A stretch of 5,110 nt of DNA, taken from NCBI GenBank assembly GCA_030654205.1, contig JAURXW010000252.1, positions 1-5,110 of the forward strand. The letters are read 5' to 3'. Shown here one piece after another: positions 1 to 4,958 of the stretch. Position numbers and translations under genes: made by a program. Each line of letters starts with the position of its first letter. Position 1 is the stretch's first letter. Source of the stretch: Bacteriovorax sp. (GTDB taxonomy: Bacteria > Bdellovibrionota > Bacteriovoracia > Bacteriovoracales > Bacteriovoracaceae). The notes below the pieces were generated by a model. The model saw only the letters and a list, made by a program, of their open reading frames with translations. It ran no database searches and was not told the origin of the DNA.

Positions 1-945
1 CGAAAAAGACAGAGGGCCCTTCATTTTTATTTCACGTGCATTATCTCTAATTTTTTGATGAGCAAGAATTAGCTTATCAACTTCACGGTCAATTTCTCCC
101 CTATGAGTTTTGGAAAAAAAATGGATCCATTCTTTAATTTGATACTTGTGAAATCTAAAATCACGCGAACGAAGAATGACTGCCCCAGAGGCCTCTCTTT
201 TTTCGTGCATCAATGACTTTTCACTAACCTCTTTTATTAATTGAGCCCGGTGAAGATTTAATTCGAAGGCCAGTTGATTTTGTCTGGCCACGTAATGGGC
301 CAAGTATTGTGGATAGCGATTATGAATAGTCTCAGTTAAGGCGGCCCTGAAAAAATTTCTCTCAAACCGAATATCACGATTGGTAGAATCCTCGGACCAA
401 ACAAGGCCTAGGGTTTGGGCAAAAGAGCGTATTTGATTTTTACTAACACACATAAACGGTCTCACAAGACCTCGATTGAAAACGGGTATACCAAGAGTTG
501 AGGCGAGTGAACTTTGTTTAAAGGATTGAATCATGCTCCATTCAAATGAATCATCGAGATGATGAGCGGTATGAACCCAATAGTTTTTTTGAATATATTG
601 CTTATAAACAGAGGCCCTTAAATTGCGGGCCACGGCTTCAAAATTTTGTTGATCTAAATTAAGGGTAAATCTCACAATATCGACTTCAAGATTTAAGATG
701 TCACAGTGCTTGACGACCAAATTTTCTTCGTCAATATTGGCCGCTCTAGTGCCATGATTGATATGCAAAATTCTAATACGACCTTTAAAAATATCTGCCA
801 AAACATACATCAATGCGACAGAATCAACACCTCCAGAAACAGCGACTAAAATGGATTTATCTGGAGAAATCAACTGCAATGAGTTCATGAATGTTTGTAC
901 ATGTAAAACAAATTGCTTAGTTTTAAATTTTTTAGAAAAGCCCAT
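1..945 (-). CDS. tilS: tRNA(Ile)-lysidine synthase TilS, N-terminal 315 residues (cut at left window edge)
   Basis: TilS is a cytoplasmic ATP-dependent enzyme that joins lysine to C34 of tRNA-Ile2 (CAU anticodon), changing its reading from AUG to AUA and its charging from Met to Ile; it is normally essential. The frame is open from an ATG at 945-943 to base 1 with no stop, so the C-terminus lies outside the window. Visible motifs: the PP-loop SGGVDS at residues 37-42 (ATP pyrophosphatase fold), HINHGTR at 61-67, AHHLDD at 127-132, and the family block EDSTNRD followed by RNFFR at 185-200. The start is fixed by an in-frame TGA five codons upstream; GAGG (956-959 as complement) lies 10 bases before it. 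The segment after HHLDD is divergent: SFEW replaces the usual QxET and the following Gly-rich RGSG stretch is QSS. Residues 200-315 resemble only loosely the C-terminal part of the family. The gene is divergent from the CAU tRNA. Family assignment is firm; activity is inferred. Confidence 0.93.
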   Translation of the reverse strand, partial: MGFSKKFKTKQFVLHVQTFMNSLQLISPDKSILVAVSGGVDSVALMYVLADIFKGRIRILHINHGTRAANIDEENLVVKHCDILNLEVDIVRFTLNLDQQNFEAVARNLRASVYKQYIQKNYWVHTAHHLDDSFEWSMIQSFKQSSLASTLGIPVFNRGLVRPFMCVSKNQIRSFAQTLGLVWSEDSTNRDIRFERNFFRAALTETIHNRYPQYLAHYVARQNQLAFELNLHRAQLIKEVSEKSLMHEKREASGAVILRSRDFRFHKYQIKEWIHFFSKTHRGEIDREVDKLILAHQKIRDNAREIKMKGPLSFS

Positions 946-946
946 A

Positions 947-970
947 TCAATAGATCCTCAACGATATCAT
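947..970 (-). CDS. Putative 7-residue leader ORF upstream of tilS (MISLRIY)
   Basis: On the minus strand an ATG at 970-968 opens a seven-codon frame ending in TGA at 949-947. One base (946) then separates this stop from the tilS ATG. An excellent Shine-Dalgarno, AGAAGGAG (980-987 as complement), lies 9 bases before this ATG and is a better match than the GAGG serving tilS. An in-frame TAG just upstream shows that this is not the tail of a longer ORF. The second codon is ATA, which is decoded by the lysidine-modified tRNA that TilS makes. The geometry suggests translational coupling or a regulatory leader peptide. The alternative is a chance ATG downstream of a SD-like purine run. No homology can be claimed for so short a peptide. 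Confidence 0.4.
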   Translation of the reverse strand: MISLRIY

Positions 971-1033
971 AGGGTGAAACTCCTTCTAAAGAAAGGCATG
1001 GTCTTGAAAAAAGACGAGAAAGTGCTGGAAAGC

Positions 1034-1062
1034 TTTAGAAAATCTTGACAGATCTCTCTCAA
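1034..1062 (-). promoter_or_regulatory. Possible tilS promoter
   Basis: On the minus strand TTGAGA (1062-1057) is followed after 17 bases by TCTAAA (1039-1034). That is five of six matches at -35 but only four of six at -10. It would start transcription near 1027, giving a leader of about 80 bases that includes the small upstream ORF. It is interlocked with the stronger, opposite tRNA promoter: its -35 falls in the spacer of that promoter. This is the best match I found in the intergenic region, but weak. Confidence 0.3.
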
Positions 1063-1073
1063 AAAAATAGGAT
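1045..1073 (+). promoter_or_regulatory. Sigma70-type promoter of the CAU tRNA gene
   Basis: A perfect -35 box TTGACA (1045-1050), a 17-base spacer with an A-tract at its end, and a -10 box TAGGAT (1068-1073; five of six). The predicted start near 1080 leaves about 10 bases of 5' leader before the tRNA at 1090, suitable for RNase P trimming. Strength and position fit a highly expressed stable RNA. Confidence 0.85.
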
Positions 1074-1089
1074 GAGTCAAACTTTGTTA

Positions 1090-1166
1090 GGCTTGGTAGC
1101 TCAGTTGGTTAGAGCGATGGATTCATAACCCATAGGTGGGCAGTTCGATTCTGCCCCAAGCCACCA
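1090..1166 (+). tRNA. tRNA with CAU anticodon, probably elongator tRNA-Met; CCA encoded
   Basis: A complete cloverleaf can be folded by hand. The acceptor stem GGCTTGG (1090-1096) pairs perfectly with CCAAGCC (1156-1162), the discriminator is A1163, and CCA is encoded at 1164-1166. The D stem GCTC/GAGC is 1099-1102 with 1112-1115. The anticodon stem is 1117-1121 with 1129-1133 and the loop TTCATAA puts CAT at 1124-1126. The variable loop has five bases, and the T stem GGCAG/CTGCC encloses the loop TTCGATT. The anticodon stem has one A·C mismatch next to the loop (1121 and 1129, positions 31 and 39). G1-C72 pairing rules out a typical initiator. The pairs G2-C71, C3-G70 and U4-A69 match E. coli elongator tRNA-Met; E. 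coli tRNA-Ile2 has C4-G69 and C5-G68. I therefore favour elongator Met, but Ile2, the TilS substrate, cannot be excluded by eye. No U-rich hairpin terminator follows. Confidence 0.95.
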
Positions 1167-1206
1167 ATATCTTCTTTATTTAATATTTTTTATTTAAGCA
1201 CAAAAC

Positions 1207-1494
1207 ATGATTCAATTTTTATTACGCATCACTCTCCTATTTTTAATCTCTGCTTGCGGCCAGCAACCAGTTGCCAATCAAAAAACTTTAAATAATGTCA
1301 TTGAAGTAAAAAACTCAAAAGACTTGAAAGGCCAGGCAATAGCTCCCAAAATGGATATGCAAAAATGTGTCTGCGTTCAATTATGGCTACCGGTATGCGG
1401 AGACAATGGCAAAACCTACTCGAATGCCTGTTTTGCGGACTGTGCTGGTGTAAAGTATCAACAGGGTTCGTGTTCTAAAACGATTACAGATTAA
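1207..1494 (+). CDS. Kazal-type serine protease inhibitor domain lipoprotein, 95 aa
   Basis: A small predicted lipoprotein carrying one Kazal domain, a disulfide-rich fold that typically blocks serine proteases with an exposed loop. The signal peptide is residues 1-16 with lipobox ISA-C at Cys17, followed by Gly18, which is not the Asp retention signal of E. coli, so outer-membrane placement is plausible. A linker of about 36 residues, poor in structure signals, leads to the domain. Six cysteines at 54, 56, 64, 75, 79 and 89 follow a short-loop Kazal spacing (C-x-C-x7-C-x10-C-x3-C-x9-C), with the signature PVCGDNGKTYSNAC at 62-75. By alignment with ovomucoid-type inhibitors the P1 residue would be Gln58. 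The ATG is the first possible start (in-frame TAA 12 bases upstream) and is supported by the signal peptide, but no Shine-Dalgarno precedes it. It lies 40 bases after the tRNA and overlaps the convergent oxidoreductase gene by 11 bases. Domain call firm; target protease unknown. Confidence 0.88.
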   Translation: MIQFLLRITLLFLISACGQQPVANQKTLNNVIEVKNSKDLKGQAIAPKMDMQKCVCVQLWLPVCGDNGKTYSNACFADCAGVKYQQGSCSKTITD

Positions 1495-2524
1495 GTTCAA
1501 TCAAAATCTTTCTGGCGCATAAATGTGAAGTGGTAAAACCATTTTTATAAAGCCCATTGATCATAAAAATATTTTTTTCTAAATCCAGGGCTTTTGCAAT
1601 TGGTCTGCGTCTGACTCCTTTATGCCTAAGTCCTGTGACCACTTTAAAATCTCTTAATTCTCCCAGCGATAAATTACATCTTTCTGCAAATAGAGTAAGG
1701 ATTTTACTTAATTCTAAATGATCGGCCATAACGACTCCATTATTCATGGAAACACTGCCTAGAATTAATTGTTGATCAGAACTTCTATAAATTAAATTGT
1801 GATCATCAATCGTTATATAAAAAGAAGCTTGTTTTAGGTCAACAAATCTTTCCAGATAGCTGCCGGCAACAACTTGAGTTTGCTTGGGGTCTAATGAATC
1901 ATCAAAGCTTTCATTAAAAAATTCAGAAAATAATTTAGCATACGCCCCGGTACATAAAACAATTTTCCGAGCACATATTTTCTCTCCACTTAAAAGTTCA
2001 CACTCTAAAATTCCTTCTGCATTTTTTTTAAGTTTTTTTATGAAATTATTTTTAATAGTTATATTTCGACTGGAAAGTTGAGTCTCAAACCAAGCTGAAT
2101 ACGCATCCGGTCTAATGACGTAAGAATTAAGATCAGTGCCTTCCATTTCGGTATTTAAAATAGAATGCTCAACCGTTTTAAGTTCTTTGTAGCGCCTAAT
2201 CATTTTTGCTTTATCTTTTTCATTGGAAAATCCAACAACTTGTCTGGTTTTTTCAACTCCCTCTGGGGCATGTAAATTAAAAAAATTTTCAAAAAGAAAA
2301 AAAGCTTCGCGCAATTCATTGCCCAAATCACTAACTCCTTCCTCAATGCCACAAAGCGAAGCAGTGGCCGTCGAGCGCCTTGAGCAGGACGTCGCTACTT
2401 CTTCCGAATAGATTTGAGCAACAGAAAAATTCTGACTTTTTTTCACATCTAGCTTTCTAAATAATTCAAATAGAAAAGTCTGCGCAGCTTGACCATTTCC
2501 AACAACAATTAAATCATAAATCAC
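1484..2524 (-). CDS. FAD-dependent oxidoreductase of the DAO (glycine oxidase-like) type, 346 aa
   Basis: A predicted flavoenzyme of the D-amino-acid oxidase/glycine oxidase superfamily, which oxidises amines or amino acids with FAD; the substrate here is not deducible. The N-terminus IVVGNGQAAQ (residues 6-15) is the GxGxxA dinucleotide-binding turn after a beta strand. The stretch CSRRSTATASLCG (47-59) takes the place of the family's conserved small-residue segment near the flavin. IVLCTGAY (188-195) is the second FAD-contact segment. GLRHKGVRRRPIA (298-310) followed by NGLYKNGFTTSHLCARKIL (323-341) matches the C-terminal FAD-closing region. There is no signal peptide, so it is cytoplasmic. 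The start is GTG at 2524-2522 with GAGG seven bases upstream. The length fits the family, which runs about 350-400 residues. It is alone: no thiazole-synthesis or amine-catabolism genes are visible. It diverges from tex across 100 bases and converges with the Kazal gene. Superfamily call good, exact function open. Confidence 0.75.
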   Translation of the reverse strand: MIYDLIVVGNGQAAQTFLFELFRKLDVKKSQNFSVAQIYSEEVATSCSRRSTATASLCGIEEGVSDLGNELREAFFLFENFFNLHAPEGVEKTRQVVGFSNEKDKAKMIRRYKELKTVEHSILNTEMEGTDLNSYVIRPDAYSAWFETQLSSRNITIKNNFIKKLKKNAEGILECELLSGEKICARKIVLCTGAYAKLFSEFFNESFDDSLDPKQTQVVAGSYLERFVDLKQASFYITIDDHNLIYRSSDQQLILGSVSMNNGVVMADHLELSKILTLFAERCNLSLGELRDFKVVTGLRHKGVRRRPIAKALDLEKNIFMINGLYKNGFTTSHLCARKILIELNL

Positions 2525-2548
2525 AAAAAAACCTCAATAACACCCGTT

Positions 2549-2572
2549 TTGACAATCATAACGTATTGCCAA
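2549..2572. promoter_or_regulatory. Operator-like inverted repeat between the divergent oxidoreductase and tex genes
   Basis: TTGACAAT (2549-2556) and ATTGCCAA (2565-2572) form an inverted repeat matching at seven of eight positions, with an 8-base centre. The half-site centres are 16 bases apart, about one and a half helical turns. The repeat covers the candidate -10 of the oxidoreductase gene and the candidate -35 of tex, so a dimeric regulator bound here could affect both. The regulator is unknown. Part of the match may simply reflect the TTGaca-like promoter elements. Confidence 0.35.
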
Positions 2573-2583
2573 CAGTTTTTAAA
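2555..2583 (-). promoter_or_regulatory. Possible promoter of the FAD oxidoreductase gene
   Basis: On the minus strand TATGAT (2560-2555) is a good -10 box. With a 17-base spacer the -35 would be TTTAAA (2583-2578), a weak match. The start would be near 2548, giving a leader of about 24 bases that contains the GAGG ribosome site before the GTG start. Confidence 0.4.
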
Positions 2584-2594
2584 ATGATTATCGT
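2566..2594 (+). promoter_or_regulatory. Possible tex promoter
   Basis: TTGCCA (2566-2571), a 17-base spacer and TATCGT (2589-2594) give a moderate sigma70-type match. The predicted start near 2601 leaves a short leader with the AGGAGA ribosome site at 2611-2616. A nearby perfect TTGACA at 2549-2554 has no acceptable -10 at normal distance. Confidence 0.4.
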
Positions 2595-2624
2595 TTTCCT
2601 TCACACTATTAGGAGAATTCGTAC

Positions 2625-4958
2625 ATGTCATTAGAACAAAGCGCTGTTATTTTTGCTGCCCAGGAAACAAATATAAATGCGCGCTCGGTATTAAGTGTTT
2701 TAAACCTCCTTATTACCGAACAAAGTACTGTGCCGTTTGTGGCCCGCTATCGAAAAGAAGTAACAGGTGGAATGGATGAAGTCCAAATTCGAGCGATCCA
2801 TGAATCATATGACAATTATATCGAACGAGAAAAAAGAAGAGTTTATATCTTAGATGCCATAAAAAAAATGGAACTTTTAACTCCAGACCTAGAGAAAAAA
2901 ATTAAAATGGCCGATACTATCAACCAGCTGGAAGATTTATACGCTCCGTTTAAAGCAAAAAAGAAATCAAAAGGTATGCTTGCCCAAGAAGCAGGCCTAC
3001 TTCCATTAGCAGAAGTTATTTTAAAATCACCGAAGAACAAACAACAGTTAAAAGATGAATTTGGCGATCAATTTAATAAGCCAGAATTAAAAATAAATAA
3101 TTTTGATGAAGCGTATGCTGGAGCATTTGATATTTTAATTGAAATGATGGCCCACGATGCTGAGACCAAAGAAATACTTCGTAAAGATTATTGGAGTGAA
3201 GCCGTTGTAAAATCAACCAAAAGAGAAAAAGCAGAACTAGAAGACAAAGACTGGATGAAATACAAAGATTATTTTGAATTTTCACAACGTGCCTGCGAAT
3301 TAAAAGATCCAAAGGCCGGCCACCGCTTTTTGGCCATGAGAAGAGGCATGACTTCTAAAACTCTAAAAGTAGAAATTGAATTTCCAGAAGAAGGAGCATT
3401 GGGTTTATTGAAAAAAAGATTTTTTGATAATGCCTCACTTGGATGCTTCAGTGATCTAGAGATGGCCGCTAAAAAAGCTTATCTAAATTATATTCATCCA
3501 AGCCTTGATTTAGAACTTAAATCTGAACTTAAAAAAGTTTCAGATGAAACGGCCATCAATGTTTTTGGGATTAACTTAAAAAATCTTTTACTACAACCTT
3601 ACCTAGGTCCTAAAGCTGTAATCGGAGTTGACCCAGGTGTTCGCACGGGATGCAAAATTGTCATCGTCGATAATACCGGAAAATTCTTAGCAGATTGTGT
3701 AATTTATCCTCACGAACCGCGTATGCAAGTTAAAGAATCGGCCACAATTCTTGATGCCATAATTGACCAATTTAATGTTGAACATATCGCCATTGGAAGT
3801 GGAACATACGGAAGAGAGACTCTTACTTTTATTCAACAAAATGTTAAAAAAGTAAAAGAAGGTAAAGTTAATGCTACTCTAATTTCTGAAGCAGGCGCAT
3901 CAGTCTACTCTGCTTCTGATATTGCTCGCGAAGAATTTCCCGATAAAGATCCAACAGTCAGAGGTTCGATCTCAATTGCCAGAAGGTTCCAGGACCCTTT
4001 GGCAGAACTCGTAAAAATTGATCCAAAATCAATTGGAGTTGGACAATACCAACACGATGTAAATCAAGCACGTTTGAAAAAATCACTTGAAGGTGTAGTT
4101 GAATCTTGCGTGAACTTTGTTGGTGTCGATTTAAATACCGCTTCCGCTCCACTGCTTGCTTACGTTTCTGGTATCGGTCCAACACTTGCTCAAAATGTTA
4201 TTAAATACCGTGAGGTTAATGGCGGATTTAAAAATAGAAAAGAAATTTTAAAAGTACCAAGATTTTCGGCAAAAATTTATGAACAAGCGGCTGGATTTTT
4301 GCGCATATACAATGGCGAAGAACCATTAGATGGAACATTTATTCACCCTGAGAGATATGAAGTTCTTTCAAACTGGGCAAGAAAAAATGCGACTCAATTA
4401 AAAGAATTAATTTCTAATAAAGATCTCATTATGAAATTGGAAAAAGATTCTGATTTTAAAACTGAAGTTGGAGAATTTACTTTTAATGATATTGTAAAAT
4501 CTCTCAAGGCACCTTCTCAAGATCCTAGAACAGAGTTTAAATCTTTTGAATACCGAAAAGACATTTCAAAAATTCGCGATTTAAAAATTGGTGAATGGTA
4601 CCCAGGACTGGTTACTAATATTACTCAATTTGGAGCTTTTGTAGATATTGGAATTAAAGAAAATGGTTTACTCCATGTCTCACAAATCTCAGACACCTTT
4701 GTCGAAAATGCCATGACGGCCCTAAAGGTCGGCCAAGAAGTAAAGGTTCAAGTTTTAGAAATTGATTATGATCGTGGAAGAATTTCTTTGACCGCCAAAA
4801 AAGGAGAGCAAGTTAACCGCTCTTCTGCGCCCTCAAGTGGAGCTTCTCGAAACAATCAAACGGCTTCATCAGCCGCTGTATCCAAACATATGTCAGCACC
4901 TGTTGAAGCAAAATTAAAAAACAATGCTTTTGCAGGACTTAAAAATTTGAAAGTTTAG
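2625..4958 (+). CDS. tex: Tex, S1-domain RNA-binding transcription accessory protein, 777 aa
   Basis: Tex is a conserved cytoplasmic nucleic-acid-binding protein, related to eukaryotic Spt6, that affects transcription; its exact bacterial role is unsettled. Full length, compared with about 770-785 residues in E. coli and Pseudomonas. Order: N-terminal helical Tex region with TVPFVARYRKEVTGG near residue 35 and LEDLYAPFKAKKKSK near 106; RNase H-like YqgF domain from about 330 with VDPGVRTG at 335-342; the hallmark block SEAGASVYSASDIAREEFPD from 421; GQYQHDV at 473-479; CVNFVGVDLNTAS ending at 507, leading into helix-hairpin-helix motifs to about 562; an S1 RNA-binding domain about 656-725 (GAFVDIG, GLLHVSQIS, ISLTAKK). 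A Ser/Ala/Asn-rich linker follows, and the conserved-looking end NNAFAGLKNLKV closes the protein. The ATG follows AGGAGA by eight bases. The gene appears monocistronic: divergent from the oxidoreductase and overlapping a convergent gene by four bases. Confidence 0.97.
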   Translation: MSLEQSAVIFAAQETNINARSVLSVLNLLITEQSTVPFVARYRKEVTGGMDEVQIRAIHESYDNYIEREKRRVYILDAIKKMELLTPDLEKKIKMADTINQLEDLYAPFKAKKKSKGMLAQEAGLLPLAEVILKSPKNKQQLKDEFGDQFNKPELKINNFDEAYAGAFDILIEMMAHDAETKEILRKDYWSEAVVKSTKREKAELEDKDWMKYKDYFEFSQRACELKDPKAGHRFLAMRRGMTSKTLKVEIEFPEEGALGLLKKRFFDNASLGCFSDLEMAAKKAYLNYIHPSLDLELKSELKKVSDETAINVFGINLKNLLLQPYLGPKAVIGVDPGVRTGCKIVIVDNTGKFLADCVIYPHEPRMQVKESATILDAIIDQFNVEHIAIGSGTYGRETLTFIQQNVKKVKEGKVNATLISEAGASVYSASDIAREEFPDKDPTVRGSISIARRFQDPLAELVKIDPKSIGVGQYQHDVNQARLKKSLEGVVESCVNFVGVDLNTASAPLLAYVSGIGPTLAQNVIKYREVNGGFKNRKEILKVPRFSAKIYEQAAGFLRIYNGEEPLDGTFIHPERYEVLSNWARKNATQLKELISNKDLIMKLEKDSDFKTEVGEFTFNDIVKSLKAPSQDPRTEFKSFEYRKDISKIRDLKIGEWYPGLVTNITQFGAFVDIGIKENGLLHVSQISDTFVENAMTALKVGQEVKVQVLEIDYDRGRISLTAKKGEQVNRSSAPSSGASRNNQTASSAAVSKHMSAPVEAKLKNNAFAGLKNLKV

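Noticed and set aside
114..121. Eight-base A run inside tilS as a phase-variation tract
   Set aside because: Runs of this length are expected in AT-rich coding DNA, and the frame is intact.
1001..1015. GTCTT/AAGAC five-base inverted repeat upstream of tilS
   Set aside because: Too short and weak to support an attenuator; no U-tract in the right place.
758..1048. Plus-strand open frame of 96 codons across the tilS start and its upstream region
   Set aside because: Two thirds is antisense to the well-supported TilS N-terminus and PP-loop, no convincing ribosome site precedes its ATGs, and its end runs into the tRNA -35 box. The last 33 codons look purine-rich and protein-like (DPQRYHRVKLLLKKGM), so a remnant is conceivable but unsupported.
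967..1080. Minus-strand frame upstream of tilS ending ATGA over the leader ORF start (including MPFFRRSFTL)
   Set aside because: Open by chance in a short AT-rich stretch, with no SD before its ATG or TTG candidates; it overlaps both promoters.
1166..1190. Weak AATAT/ATATT hairpin followed by a T-run after the tRNA
   Set aside because: Five A-T pairs with a long loop are too unstable to call an intrinsic terminator.
1884..2411. Plus-strand open frames inside the oxidoreductase gene
   Set aside because: Antisense shadows of a coding sequence with clear FAD-binding motifs; no start signals.
2581..2600. Fur-box-like AT-rich sequence (ATGATTATCGTTTTC)
   Set aside because: Only one half resembles a Fur site; the other half does not match.
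2843..4185. Minus-strand open frames inside tex
   Set aside because: Shadows opposite strongly conserved Tex domains.
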